Below are positions 45,165-57,200 of a stretch of 64,000 nt of DNA, piece by piece. The stretch is from Bacteroidia bacterium (GTDB taxonomy: Bacteria; Bacteroidota; Bacteroidia; M30B66). Both the position numbers and the translations under genes were made by a program. The notes below the pieces were generated by a model that had not been told where the DNA came from, did not search any database, and saw nothing but the letters and a program-made list of their open reading frames with translations. Positions within the stretch are counted from its first letter, which is position 1. Every line of letters begins with the position of its first letter. The stretch is taken from positions 50,020 to 114,019 of the forward strand of contig JAGYKL010000011.1 in assembly GCA_018401705.1 (NCBI GenBank). The letters are read 5' to 3'.

Positions 45165-45716
45165 ATGGATGTAGAAACAATTGAAACAAGAAGGCTCCGA
45201 TTAGTAGGGCTTTCTCCTGAAAACATGAAGTGCATTTTTGATAATCTCTCAAAACCTGAGATTAAGAAAATACTTGGACACCGCTCGGAAGTGGAATTTC
45301 TGCAAGAAGAAATCAAGCATAAGAATGGATATTCTAGCTATAACAGAGGCTTCATCCTTTTCCTTTTAACGGAAAAAGAAACTGAGCAAATCATTGGTCG
45401 ATGCGGAATTCACAATTGGAATAAGGAACATAAAAGAGCTGAGATTGGCTATGTAATGCATGATGATAATTCTAAAAGGAAGGGTTTAATGACAGAAGCA
45501 ATGAACGCAATTCTCAATTATGGATTTATAAATTTGCAGCTCAATAGAATAGAAGCCTTGGTTGGGATTGGGAACATACCTTCCCTCAAACTAATGGATA
45601 GATTTAAATTTAAAAATGAAGGCACTTTGAGACAGCATTATCGAATTAACGGTAAGTTTGAAGATACCTTCGTTTTTTCAAAATTGCATTCTGAATTCAT
45701 TAATGCAGAAGTCTAA
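45165..45716 (+). CDS. GNAT family N-acetyltransferase (RimJ/RimL-like)
   Basis: A 183-residue protein of the GNAT superfamily, closest in layout to the RimJ/RimL and ribosomal-protein Ser/Ala acetyltransferase group: ETRRLRLVGLSPENM at the start, IIGRCGIHNWNKEHKRAEIG, the core strand GYVMHDDNSKRKGLMTEAMN, with the acetyl-CoA-binding loop degenerate at its Gly-rich part (SKRKGLM), then LNRIEALVGIGN and a C-terminal FVFSKL strand. It would transfer acetyl from acetyl-CoA to an amine substrate that cannot be predicted. It follows comF on the same strand. Confidence 0.88.
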   Translation: MDVETIETRRLRLVGLSPENMKCIFDNLSKPEIKKILGHRSEVEFLQEEIKHKNGYSSYNRGFILFLLTEKETEQIIGRCGIHNWNKEHKRAEIGYVMHDDNSKRKGLMTEAMNAILNYGFINLQLNRIEALVGIGNIPSLKLMDRFKFKNEGTLRQHYRINGKFEDTFVFSKLHSEFINAEV

Positions 45717-45999
45717 TTGTTAGCTAAGTATAATTCAGGTTACATTCTTTGCCCTTAGATGTGGCTGTTCCGCTCATTGCAAAGATTAAGTATCAATCTA
45801 TTTTACTTCTTTTCTTATGTCTTTGATATTTACAATATACTTATAGATGAAGCAATAGCTCATTATAAGGAATCATCAAGGGCCGATTCAGCTGATGTAG
45901 CATTTAGTTCAAAGGGATATTGAGCATATCACCCTATTGTGGGAGTTTGGCAAATTAGCATGTGGCTACATTTACACTTAAAACGATAATACTTTAAAT
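45717..45999. other. Intergenic region with candidate promoter for the RCC1 gene
   Basis: This 283-base region has no supported gene. TTG at 45947-45949 and TACATTTA at 45967-45974 fit TTG-N17-TAnnTTTG with one mismatch, 25 bases before the start at 46000. The rest is AT-rich and shows no clear ORF remnant. Confidence 0.4.
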
Positions 46000-47394
46000 A
46001 TGATTAAACATATACATATTTATCTAAGCATTGCTCTTTTTACATTGATATCGTTTTGTGTCAATAAACCATGTCGGGGGCAATCTATTTCACCAGGGAT
46101 TAATCATACTTTGGTATTATGCACCAATAACAACGTGTCTTCTTGCGGAGGAAATACAAATGGTCAATTAGGCATAGGCAATATTAATAGCAGCAATGTG
46201 CCTGTTGTGGTATCTTTTCTTTCAGATGTTATTTCTGTTAAAGCAGGAGGAACTCACTCTTTAGCTTTAAAGAGCGATGGCACAATAAGAGCCTGGGGTT
46301 CCAATTCTTATGGAGAATTAGGGACAAATGGAAGCAATAATATTAATACTAATCCACTTAATGTTAATGGCTTATCAAATGTGACTTCAATTTCTGCAGG
46401 TTATAACGCTTCAATAGCCCTCACCTCTGATGGCAAGGTTTGGACTTGGGGTTTAAATGAGGATGGGGGATTAGGTCAAGGAAACAATCTCGATTTGGCT
46501 GTTCCGACATTGGTTGAGAGTATCGAAAATGGGCAAGAGGTTTCTATGTTTAGTCGCCATACCTTGGTACTCAAGAATGACAGTACTGTTTGGTCAGCTG
46601 GTTTAAATGGCTATGGTCAGCTAGGTATTGGTTCAATAGCCTCATCAAATACTTTCACAATGGTGTCAGGGATAACTAATGCTATTGCGGTAGCTTCAGG
46701 TGGGTCTCATTCACTCGTGTTGGTTGATGGAGGAATTATTTAAGCATTTGGAAGAAGCTCTAGCGGGCAATTAGCAACTGATGGAACAATCAGTAGTGCT
46801 TTGCCTGATACTGTTCGTGGTATTCAAGATGTGGTTCAGATTTCTGCAGGCAAGGATTTCTCCATGGCCTTATTGGCAGATAGCACGGTTTGGATGTGGG
46901 GAAGAAATAATTCAGGGCAGCTTGGCAATAATAGCACAAGTCAAAGCAATGTTCCCGTTCAAGTTATTGGTCTTAGTCAAGTGGTTGAAATTTCAGCTGG
47001 GGATGCTCATTCATTAGCTAAGACGGCTGATGGTTCAATCTGGGCTTGGGGTAATGGTGCATTAGGTGTGCTTGGAAGTGGAAGCAGTGCTAATAGTTTA
47101 GTTCCCATAGAAATTATTCCTTTTTGCGGGGCGCCGACGAATTTTGAGGAAACCAATCTTTCTGATTTTAAGATTTTTCCTAATCCTTCCGATGGAAGGG
47201 TGAATATTCAAGTCGAAAACTTCTTGTCCAAAGGTCAAATATTCGTACATAATACCTTGGGTCAAGAGGTTTTAAATTCATCAATAAACTCGCCTTCCTT
47301 AGATCTTGATCTAAGTCATCTTAATAAGGGAATTTATTTAATATCGATGAATTTAAACGGAGGTACTCACCAGTCAAAACTAGTGCTTAACTAA
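46000..47394 (+). pseudogene. RCC1-repeat T9SS type A protein with an in-frame stop
   Basis: The sequence reads in one frame for 465 codons except for a TAA at 46741-46743. The product has a signal peptide (residues 1-27), RCC1-type repeats of about 50 residues with cores such as TIRAWGSNSYGELG, KVWTWGLNEDGGLG, TVWSAGLNGYGQLG and TVWMWGRNNSGQLG, and a type A sorting domain (KIFPNPSDGRV). RCC1 repeats fold as a beta-propeller; the intact protein would be exported. The stop falls where the repeat consensus wants an aromatic residue (DGGII-stop-AFGRSSSGQL), so one base change from TAT or TAC explains it. The first half alone lacks the sorting signal and the second lacks the signal peptide. Confidence 0.85.
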
Positions 47395-47401
47395 TATAAC
47401 C

Positions 47402-47731
47402 TCATCCATTAAGTTTTCTATTTTCCTTATGTCTTGTTGAATCCCGATTGGTCTTCTTATCCAGATTCTGACGAACAGCTTCAGTTAAGTCAACTCCAGT
47501 TTGATTTGCCAAGCAAACCAGCACAAAGAGGATATCAGCCATTTCATCAGCTAAACCATCGGCATTTTCGCCTTCCTTAAAGGATTGTTCACCAAATTGT
47601 CTTGACATGATTCTGGAAAGCTCTCCAACTTCTTCCATAAGCACGGTCATATTAGTAAGTTCATTAAAGTACCTCACTCCATGCTCCTGAATCCAGGCGT
47701 CAACCTTTTGCTGTAGTTCCTTAATTTCCAC
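47402..47731 (-). CDS. MazG-like nucleotide pyrophosphohydrolase
   Basis: A 109-residue all-alpha protein of the MazG/dUTPase-like NTP pyrophosphohydrolase group. The metal-binding motif is present: MEEVGEL on the first core helix and DEMADILFVL on the next. Such enzymes hydrolyse non-canonical or excess (d)NTPs to the monophosphate and pyrophosphate; the preferred substrate cannot be read. The start is GTG, overlapping the secA stop (TAGTG), so it is translationally coupled to secA. Its stop and the RCC1 stop are 7 bases apart and convergent. Confidence 0.88.
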   Translation of the reverse strand: MEIKELQQKVDAWIQEHGVRYFNELTNMTVLMEEVGELSRIMSRQFGEQSFKEGENADGLADEMADILFVLVCLANQTGVDLTEAVRQNLDKKTNRDSTRHKENRKLNG

Positions 47732-50700
47732 TAGGCTTGAGCCTCTTCTATCGGCTGATGACAGTTTTTGTATTTCTTACCGCTTCCGCAAGGACAAGGC
47801 TCATTTCTGCCCACTTTAGGTACTGCATTTACCACTGTTTGGGGTTTTGAAACCTCTGAAGTTTGCGGTAATGGCGGCAAGTCTGAGCGACTTGTTCTCA
47901 ATTGAGGTGATGGTCGGGAAACGGGTGCAGATGCAGCAGAAACTTTAGGGCCTTGCTGTGAACCATCTCCTTGTGAAACAGGTAAACTCCCCTTCATTAA
48001 GAAGGCTGAAATTTCTTTACCTACTCTGCCAATCATATCACTGAACAAATTAAAAGACTCCAGCTTATATATCAAAAGAGGATCTTTTTGCTCATAAACA
48101 GCATGCTGTACAGATTGCTTTAACTCATCCATTTCACGAAGATGCTCTTTCCAAACATCATCAATCATGGCGAGAGTAATCATTCGCTCTAATGCCTTTC
48201 CAACTTCTTTTCCTTGAGAATCAACAGCTTTCTTAAGATTAACCAGTAGTTGAATTGTTTTTGCGCCATCCGTAATCGGGATGAGAATGTTTTCAAACTG
48301 TTGACCTTGCTCTTCGTAAACTTTCTTAATAACTGGATAAGCCAGCTGCGATATGTGTTCAGATTTCCTTTTGTAAACAGCCTCGATTTCTCTGTAGAGC
48401 TGATCAGCTAAGACTTCAGGCTTTTCCTTAAGAAATACATCTTCAGTGATAGAAGTATTTAAAGAGAAGATTCTAATAATCTCCATCCTAAAGTTTTCAT
48501 AATCTCTGAGATCCTGATAATCCTGTACTAAAGCCTCGCATGTTTCAATAAACATATTGGCTATATCAACAGCAAGTCTTTCTCCGTATAATGCGTTTCT
48601 TCTTCTTTTGTAAACAACCTCTCTTTGAGAGTTCATCACATCGTCATACTCAAGAAGTCTTTTTCTAATTCCGAAGTTATTCTCTTCAACTTTCTTTTGG
48701 GCTCTCTCAATGGAGTTTGTAATCATTTTACTTTGGATTACTTCTCCTTCTTTCATACCCAAGCGATCCATGATTCTGGCGATTCTTTCAGAACCGAACA
48801 AACGCATAAGATCATCTTCAAGAGAAACAAAGAACTGTGAACTTCCCGGGTCTCCTTGTCTACCCGCACGTCCTCTTAGCTGCCTATCAACTCTTCGGCT
48901 TTCATGTCTTTCTGTACCGATAATAGCAAGACCTCCAGCTTCTTTAACGCCTGCGCCTAGCTTAATGTCGGTACCACGACCTGCCATATTCGTTGCAATA
49001 GTAACTGTGCCTGGCTGACCTGCTTCTTGAACTATTTCCGCTTCGCGTTGATGCATTTTAGCGTTAAGCACATTGTGCTTGATGCCTTTAAGTTTAAGCA
49101 TTCGGCTAAGAAGCTCAGATATCTCAACAGATGTTGTTCCTACAAGTACTGGACGACCTTTTGCTGTTTCTTCAACGATTACATCAATAACAGCATTATA
49201 CTTTTCTCTTTTGGTCTTATAAACCAAATCTTCTCTGTCATCTCTTGCAATTACTCGGTTAGTAGGAATTACAGAAACATCCAATTTATAGATATCCCAA
49301 AGTTCGCCGGCTTCGGTTTCTGCTGTACCAGTCATCCCAGCCAGCTTATTATACATCCTGAAGTAATTTTGGAGTGTTACAGTAGCATAAGTTTGTGTGG
49401 CTGCCTCAATAGTAACATTTTCTTTAGCTTCAATTGCCTGGTGCAATCCGTCGCTGTAGCGACGACCTTCCATTATACGACCGGTTTGCTCATCTACAAT
49501 TTTAACCTTGCCTTCAATCACTACATATTCAACGTCAGTTTCGAATAAGGTATAAGCTTTAAGAAGCTGATTTACAGTATGTATACGTTCCGACTTAATG
49601 GCATAATCACGCATCAGTTGATCTTTCTTTTCAACTTTAACATCTTCACCTTCAGTCATTTTCTCAATGCTAGCTATTTCAGAACCAACATCTGGTAGGA
49701 CGAAGAAATCAGGTTCTTCAGAACCGCCAGTCATTAATTCAATTCCTTTCTCGGTAAGTTCAATGGAATTATTTTTCTCATCAATTACGAAGAATAATTC
49801 AGCATCAGCTTTATGCATTTCTCTAGACTGATCTTGCATGTAAAAATTCTCAGTCTTTTGAAGCAGAGCTTTTACACCAGGCTCACTTAAATACTTGATT
49901 AGGGCTTTGTTTCTTGGTAAACCTCTGTGAGCTCTTAGTAGGGCAAGACCTGCTAATTTATCATCACTGCCGAAGTTCTTTTTGGCTTCAGCAATGGCAT
50001 TCTGAATAAAGTTTCTTTGAGCAGCAACAATCTTTTCGACCCTTGGCTTTAAAGCAAAGAACTCTTGGTTATCGCCCTTTGGAGTAGGACCGGAGATGAT
50101 AAGTGGTGTTCTTGCATCATCAATCAATACCGAATCTACCTCATCAACGATGGCATAATTGTGCCCTCTTTGAACAAGTTCCTCAGGAGTTCTTGACATA
50201 TTATCCCTGAGGTAGTCAAAGCCAAATTCGTTGTTTGTTCCAAAGGTAATTTCAGCTGCGTAAGCGGCTCTTCTTTGATGTGAGTTAGGCTGGTGTTTAT
50301 CAATGCAATCAACACGAAGTCCATGAAATTCATAGATTGGCCCCATCCATTCAGAGTCGCGTCGTGCAAGGTAGTCGTTTACGGTAACGAGGTGAACTCC
50401 TTCGCCCGTTAGGGCATTCAAATAAACAGGCAACGTTGCTACCAGAGTTTTACCTTCTCCGGTTGCCATTTCTGCAATTTTACCCTTATGAAGCATAATA
50501 CCTCCAATGAGCTGTACATCGTAATGAACCATGTCCCAGGTAACTAGATTTCCAGCAGCATTCCAGGAGTTCTTGTAAATAGCTTTGTCACCATCAATAG
50601 TGATATGCTCTTTATTTACAGATAAATCTCTATCTAATTGTGTCGCAGTTACAGTTAATGTTTGATTCTCTTTGAATCTTCTTGCTGTTTCGCGCATAAC

Positions 50701-51051
50701 CGCAAAAGCTTCAGGAAGAATCTCAAGAAGCACTTCTTCAAGCTTTGTTGTTACAGTTTTCTTGAGTTTATCTACTTGCTCGTAAATATTTTCTTTTTCA
50801 ATAAAATCTAATTCGCTAGAAGACTCGGCTTTTTCTGTTAGCTCCTTAATTTGATTTCTTTCTTCCTGAACGTAAGTATTAATTTTTTCTCTAAACTGAA
50901 CCGATTTTGCTCTGAGTTCATCATTTGAAATTGCGGCTAAGCCGGGATAAATTTCATTGATTTTATTTACAAGTGGGCGCACCTCTTGTAAGTCTCTATC
51001 GGCTTTTGAGCCTACTAATTTTCCAAATAAGGAAGAGATCGTTTTGATCAT
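47731..51051 (-). CDS. secA: Preprotein translocase ATPase SecA
   Basis: A 1,106-residue motor ATPase of the Sec pathway. Walker A is MATGEGKT (195-202) and Walker B is VDEVDS (302-307), followed by [11 protein letters not shown]; the helicase motif [12 protein letters not shown] and NMAGRGTDI lie further on. Bacteroidota SecA proteins carry extra sequence between nucleotide-binding parts, which accounts for the length. The C-terminus ends in the zinc-binding SEC-C motif [15 protein letters not shown], used for SecB or ribosome contact. It works with SecYEG to move unfolded proteins, including all T9SS cargo, across the inner membrane. mazG-like follows with a one-base overlap. Confidence 0.97.
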   Translation of the reverse strand: MIKTISSLFGKLVGSKADRDLQEVRPLVNKINEIYPGLAAISNDELRAKSVQFREKINTYVQEERNQIKELTEKAESSSELDFIEKENIYEQVDKLKKTVTTKLEEVLLEILPEAFAVMRETARRFKENQTLTVTATQLDRDLSVNKEHITIDGDKAIYKNSWNAAGNLVTWDMVHYDVQLIGGIMLHKGKIAEMATGEGKTLVATLPVYLNALTGEGVHLVTVNDYLARRDSEWMGPIYEFHGLRVDCIDKHQPNSHQRRAAYAAEITFGTNNEFGFDYLRDNMSRTPEELVQRGHNYAIVDEVDSVLIDDARTPLIISGPTPKGDNQEFFALKPRVEKIVAAQRNFIQNAIAEAKKNFGSDDKLAGLALLRAHRGLPRNKALIKYLSEPGVKALLQKTENFYMQDQSREMHKADAELFFVIDEKNNSIELTEKGIELMTGGSEEPDFFVLPDVGSEIASIEKMTEGEDVKVEKKDQLMRDYAIKSERIHTVNQLLKAYTLFETDVEYVVIEGKVKIVDEQTGRIMEGRRYSDGLHQAIEAKENVTIEAATQTYATVTLQNYFRMYNKLAGMTGTAETEAGELWDIYKLDVSVIPTNRVIARDDREDLVYKTKREKYNAVIDVIVEETAKGRPVLVGTTSVEISELLSRMLKLKGIKHNVLNAKMHQREAEIVQEAGQPGTVTIATNMAGRGTDIKLGAGVKEAGGLAIIGTERHESRRVDRQLRGRAGRQGDPGSSQFFVSLEDDLMRLFGSERIARIMDRLGMKEGEVIQSKMITNSIERAQKKVEENNFGIRKRLLEYDDVMNSQREVVYKRRRNALYGERLAVDIANMFIETCEALVQDYQDLRDYENFRMEIIRIFSLNTSITEDVFLKEKPEVLADQLYREIEAVYKRKSEHISQLAYPVIKKVYEEQGQQFENILIPITDGAKTIQLLVNLKKAVDSQGKEVGKALERMITLAMIDDVWKEHLREMDELKQSVQHAVYEQKDPLLIYKLESFNLFSDMIGRVGKEISAFLMKGSLPVSQGDGSQQGPKVSAASAPVSRPSPQLRTSRSDLPPLPQTSEVSKPQTVVNAVPKVGRNEPCPCGSGKKYKNCHQPIEEAQA

Positions 51052-51081
51052 GGAATTGGGTATTCTATCTTAATAAAGCGG

Positions 51082-51089
51082 CAAAATTA
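51082..51089 (-). promoter_or_regulatory. Candidate -7 box of secA
   Basis: On the minus strand, TAATTTTG matches TAnnTTTG and ends 31 bases before the secA ATG. No TTG element was found 17-23 bases upstream, so confidence is limited. Confidence 0.4.
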
Positions 51090-51156
51090 GGGATTTTCCC
51101 CGGTCATTTGGATGATTCAACAATCATTCCCTCTAAAACATAACTGACAAAACGTC

Positions 51157-51190
51157 GAAGCGGTAATTGGAATGGCCCAATTACCGCTTC
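51157..51190 (-). terminator. Inverted repeat between the 2,084-residue gene and secA
   Basis: GAAGCGGTAATTGG (51157-51170) pairs perfectly with CCAATTACCGCTTC (51177-51190) around a 6-base loop. It lies 35 bases past the stop of the surface protein gene. The minus-strand T run is interrupted (GACGTTTT), so it may be a weak terminator, or an operator upstream of secA. Confidence 0.65.
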
Positions 51191-51224
51191 TTTACTACGT
51201 TTATTAGAAAAACTTAGCTGCCAA

Positions 51225-54200
51225 TCAGACAGTTTTCACAACTTTTACAGTGTGAATTTCATTGCCTTTTTTCACCACTACTTGATAAACACCAGCTGCT
51301 AAATCTGAAATCTTAATTTGTGCAGAGTTTTCGGTAGTGATTTCAACTGCAACTGCAACAATTCTTCCAGTTGCATCCATCACCTCAATAACTGCATTCC
51401 TTAACGAGATAGAAGATTGTAACGTAACATAATCCTTAGCGGGATTAGGGTAAACAGCAATGAAATTGCCTTCGGCATCTTCAATTCCTGTGCAATCAAT
51501 TACTTTAATTACATCAGTGGCGAAATTGCTACATCCATTATTATCAGTATAAGTGTATGTAATATCTACATTTTCGCTTTGTTCTGGTGAAGTAAAGATG
51601 CTGTTATTAACATATAAACCAGAGTATTCTCCACCGGCAGGAATACCTCCTGATAGAACTAAGGTTACTGCTTTAGCGCAAATAGTATCTGGATTGAGAA
51701 CGAATGAAACTGTTGGAAGCGGATTAACGCTTACAGAAACTGGCTCTGATTCGGAAGCACAATTAGAAGCATTTGTTGCTCTAAGAACATATTCTCCAGC
51801 TTGAGTAACAATTAAAGAACCAGCATCGCCACCTGAAATAGGATTGCCTAAACTAGACCAACTGTAAGTAATTCCAGCATTAACAGTATAGGTTAATTCT
51901 AGTTCATCACCAGCACAAATTGTATTTTCTCCTTGAACAGTTATAGCAGGTTGATTTGGTGTTTGGCCAACAGTAATAGTAACAGGCTGTGATGTTGATG
52001 AACAGTTGTTCACATCTGTTATAACAACAGTATAATTACCTGCAGCAGTAGCTGTATATTCAGAACTAATTTCACCACTTAAATTAGAACCATTATTCTG
52101 CCACTGGTAAACAAGTCCAGCGCCGATAGTGGCATTAAGTTGTACTGCATTTCCATCACAAATTGCAGGATTTCCTGTAAAAGAAATCTCAGCTTCTGTT
52201 CCTGCAACACTCACTTGAATTGGAGCACTCAAAGCAGAACATCCAGATTGATTAGTTACAACAACGGTATAGCTGCCACTTTCTCCAACATTGAAAACAG
52301 AATTTATAATACCAGGTAATGCATTGCCATTCTGATTCCACTGATAAGTGTATCCATTACCAGTATTTGCTTGAAGAAGCACTGTATTCCCAATACAGAA
52401 TGTTGTAGGTCCGTTAGGGGTAATAGTGGCTTCTGGCTGAGGATTAACTGTTACAACAAGTGGCTCACTTGTGGATGTACAAGCACTGGAGTTTGTAATA
52501 ACAACTGTATAAGACCCTCCTGAACTAGCAGTGTAACTCGCTCCACTAGCACCTGGGATTGTAGCCCCTTCTATCTGCCATTGATAAGTTAAGCCTGAAC
52601 CTGAGCTAGCAACAAGCACAACTGACTCACCTTGACAGATACCAGTTGGTCCACCAGCAGTTAATGTTGCAACTGGAGCCGCAAGAATATTTACAGCTAC
52701 ACCCGAAGATGTTGAGGAGCAATTGGTTCCCTGTGAAACAGTTAAAGTATAGTTACCCGAAGTACTCGCTATATAGTTAAGCCCAATGGCACCGCTTATT
52801 GCATTACCATTTAATGACCACTGATAAGTTAAATTATTACCAACTGGAGCACTTAAACTTACAGTATTACCCTGACAAACAGTAGAACTTCCATTAACTG
52901 TAATATTGGCTGATGGAGGAGTTGTTACCGTTACTTGAGTTGCAGGCGAATTTGAACTACAGCCGTTTTGTGTAACTGTTAATACGTAATTACCAGATGT
53001 GGTAGCTGTATATGTGTCTGAAGTAGCTCCTCCAATTGGGTTTCCATTATTTATCCATTGATATGATAAACCAGAGCCTGTTGGACCGCTAAGCGCAACT
53101 GAGTTCCCTTGACAGAACGTTGTTGGCCCATTTGCAAATATTGTGGATACAGGAGCAGGATTAACAGTAACTGGGATTGCATTACTTGTAGCAGAACAAG
53201 CCGTTGTAGTTACAATAACAGTGTATGAACCACTCTGGTTTGCAGTATATGTCTGCTGGTTTGCACCAAAAATGGGAGATCCGTTGTTTTGCCATTGGTA
53301 ATTGGCGCCGGCAACTGTGCTAGCACTTAGTTGAACACTTCCTCCTTGACAGAAGGATGTTGAGCCTTGAGATGAAATCGAAGCATTTGGCCCAGCAACA
53401 ACACTAATTGAGATTGAGTTAGAAGTTGCTGTACAACTAGGACCGTTGCTAACAACTGCAGTATAAACTCCTCCTTGATTAGCCGTGTATGTTAATGATG
53501 TTGCTCCATTAATTGGACTTCCATTTAATTGCCACTGAACGTTGTTACCACTTTGAGTATTAACTGAAATAATTGTAGAACTACCTTGGCAGATTATTGT
53601 GCTTCCTGCATTACTAATGCTTGCTGTAACGTTTGCCACCACATTTACAGTAATTGAATTAGAAATGCCACTACATCCAGAAGAATTAGTAACAGAAACA
53701 GAGTAAGAACCAGTTTGATTAGCTGAATATGTGTTTTGAGTAGCACCATTAATTGGCGACCCGTTAAGAAGCCACTGGTAACTGCCTCCAGCTAATACTG
53801 CAGGAGTAGAAAGAGATACAGATCCACTACCGCAAATAGTAGTACTTCCTGTTGAGCTCGCAACTGGTGTTGGACTTTGACCAACTACAATTTCTACAGT
53901 ATTGGACAGTGCAGTACAACCTTGACCATCAGTAATAAATAAGCTATATAAACCAGCAGTATTTGCGGATATTGAACTTGCAGTTTGTCCAGGGATATCA
54001 ATTCCATTTAATCTCCACTGATAAGTAACTCCTGCAGCACCTGAGGAATTTATTGTTACAGATTGCCCACCACAAATAGTTGAAGATCCAGCAGTAGTAA
54101 TTGTTGGCCCTGTTAAATTACAACCAACAGGAGTTCCTTCAATCGCTAAATAAAATGTAGAGTTCGTAGTTGATACATCTTGGTTATAAACACGCAAATA

Positions 54201-57200
54201 GTATGTTTGACCAGGAGTAAGAGTTGTTAATGCAAGAACCTCTTGGTCATAAGTTCCAGTAGTTACATTATTCACACATTGAATAGATGTAAGGTTAGCA
54301 CAAGAGCCTGAGAAAACTTGAAAAACAGTTTGGTAATCAAGGTCTCCTAAAACATTGATAGTAGTTCCTTGAGGATTTTCTCCAGCTGCAAAGCTAAACC
54401 AAACATCATCGTTAGCAGTACCAACACATCCTGGTGAAGATTGAGTAGCTAAAGCGTTGTCTTGAACTTGAAAGATATTTCCCAATGCAATTGGAGTAGC
54501 TCCGTTACAATTGTCATTAGATGGAACTGTATTGTTTTGAACGCAGATAGTAAAATCAGTAGAAGCACCAATATTTCCTCTGTAGTCATAAACTCTTACA
54601 TAATAAGTTTGACCAATGGTTAAGCCAGTAGCAGAAAGTTGTTCAGCATTTGATTCAATAAATACATCAGAACATCCACGTGAAACAAGATTATTACATG
54701 AACCAGAAAAATACTGAATAACTGGATCCATGTCAGTTGTTGGAGTAACTACGATATTCGCTGAAGTTGCAGTAGCTACAAAACTAAACCAAACATCAGC
54801 ATCAACAATGCCTCCTGGTGAACAAGAAGAAGCAGGCGCTGAACCTGTAGCTCCAGCAACATCTCCAAAAACAGGGTTGCAAGATGCACTAGCAGTCAAA
54901 GGAATTGCTCCAGAACATTCGTCGTTTGCTACAACATTAGCTTCAGGATCCCAATATGCACATATAGTAAAACCAGGATTTGTAGGAGTAGCTGTGATAA
55001 AATCATAAATTCTAACAAATACAGATTGACCCGGCATCATACCAATAACACTTATAATCTCAGGCTCACCTGCCAAACCTTCATCAACACAACCAAGGCT
55101 TAATAGGTTATTGCAATTGCCTGCGGCAGTAGGAACAAATATTTCTGCAACTATTCCTAATGTTCCAAAATCAGGAAACATTTCGATTGTTACAGCGGTA
55201 TCGGTTGCAAAAATCTCATACCAAACATCTTCATTGTTTGTACCTCCGCAACCTGAAACAGGAAGCGAGGCTGAGGCATTTAGAAGAGTTCCATTTATAG
55301 GATTACACTCTGTTCCTGCAATAATAACGGTAGCATTGTCGCACTCATCATTTATAGGGCCTTGAGCTTCAGGTACAAATATGTTGTAGGTACAAATTTG
55401 GTAACCAAGGTCACTAGAATTGTTTCCATTATAATCAAATACTCTTAACCAAAATTGTTCACCAGGTGTAGTTGGTGATAACACGATTGATTCTGTTTCA
55501 CCCGATAGGGTAAAATCAGCACATCCTATCAAAGCTAAATCTCCACAACCAGTTCCTGAATAAATTTCGATAATTGGATCTATGTCGCCATCAGGAATTA
55601 CGTTAAATAAAAGTGAATCAACTTGTGCTGTGATAACATACCAAGCATCTGAATCTAATGTTCCTGCACATGAGGTTGTTGGGTTAGTAGCACTTGGTGT
55701 AAAATCACCTAAATTACCACTGATGGGATCACAAAAATTAGTTGTTGTTAGCGGTATTGCCGAAGCACACTCGTCACCTATCACTCCTGGAGGGTTAGCA
55801 GGAATATTATAAGAACAAATTTGAAAACCATTGTCAGCAGCAACATTTCCTCCGTAGTCAAATACTCTTAACCAAAATTGCTCGCCCGGAGTAGTTGGAG
55901 ATATTATAATAGCTTCTTCCTCGCCCTCCAGAGTAAAATCAGCACAACCAAGTAAATCTAAGTTTCCACATCCAGTTCCTGAATAGATTTCGATAATTGG
56001 ATCTGAGAGGCCTTCAGGAATAACACTGAAAATAACGGAGTCAACTTGAGCGGTGATAATATACCAAGCATCAGAATTAAGTGTACCGCCACATGTGGTT
56101 GCAGGGGTTGTACTTGGAGTATAGTCTCCTAAGTCTGCTGCAACTGGATTACAAATATTAGTTGTAATTAAAGGCAATGCCCCGGCACACTCATCGTTGG
56201 CTGGCGTATTACCTCCATTTCCTATATTGTATGCACAAATCTGATAACCCAGATTAGACGTTGCATTGCCTGAATAATCATAAACTCTTAACCAGAACTG
56301 CTCTCCAGGGGTAGTTGGAGAAATGAGGATTGACTCTGCCTCTCCTGCAATATTAAAATCAGCACAACCAATAAAATCAAGAGCACCGCATCCAGTACCT
56401 CCATAAATTTCAATAATTGGATCAACAAGTCCATCAGGAATTACATTGAAAAGCAAAGAATCTACTTCAGCTGTAATAACATACCATGCATCCGAACTTA
56501 GCGATCCGTCGCAAACAACGGCAGGGGAGGAGCTTGTTGTGAAGTTCCCTAAATTTCCACTAATAGGATTACAAAAGTCATTAGTTGTTAAAGGAATTGC
56601 GTTGAAACAGTCATCTCCGTTTATTGATGTTCCGCCACCTTGTGTTGCACAAAATGTAAAGTTAGGGTTAAGTGCTTCAGCTGAGAAATAATCATAAACT
56701 CTAACCCAAATTATTTCCAAAGGCAGGGCTCCGGTTACAATTGCAGCTTCAGCTTGGCCATCTAGCGTTTCATCAAAACATCCTATGCTTGTAAGGTTAG
56801 CACAACTTGTGCCTGAAAAGATTTCAAAAACTGGGTCAAAGCCTGTTCCATCAGGAATAACTTCAATTAAAATATCCTCATTGGTGCCGCTAACTACACT
56901 AAACCAAACATCATCTGTGTTTGTTCCAGTACAAGCTACTGGATTCGAGCCTGTGGCTCCAGCTAAAGTTGCTGAAATAGGGTTACATGTTGGAGTTGCA
57001 ACTGTTAAAAAGGAAGTCTCACAATTGTCGTTATCGGGCCCTGCTAAACCACTAACCATACGGTAAGCAATTGTAGAACCTGTAGAGTTGGTTACACAAT
57101 TAAATTCATTTATTTGAATATAAACAACACCTGAAAAGGTTGCAAACCAAGAGATATAGGCATCATCATCATCGCAATCATCATCACTATAATCTAAAGC

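Noticed and set aside
49027..49548. A 173-codon plus-strand frame inside secA
   Set aside because: It lies wholly within the highly conserved secA gene on the opposite strand and has no domain of its own.
51640..54120. Treating the Ig-like array as a DNA-level tandem repeat or recombination cassette
   Set aside because: The repetition is clear in protein but diverged in DNA. It is annotated as part of the coding gene.
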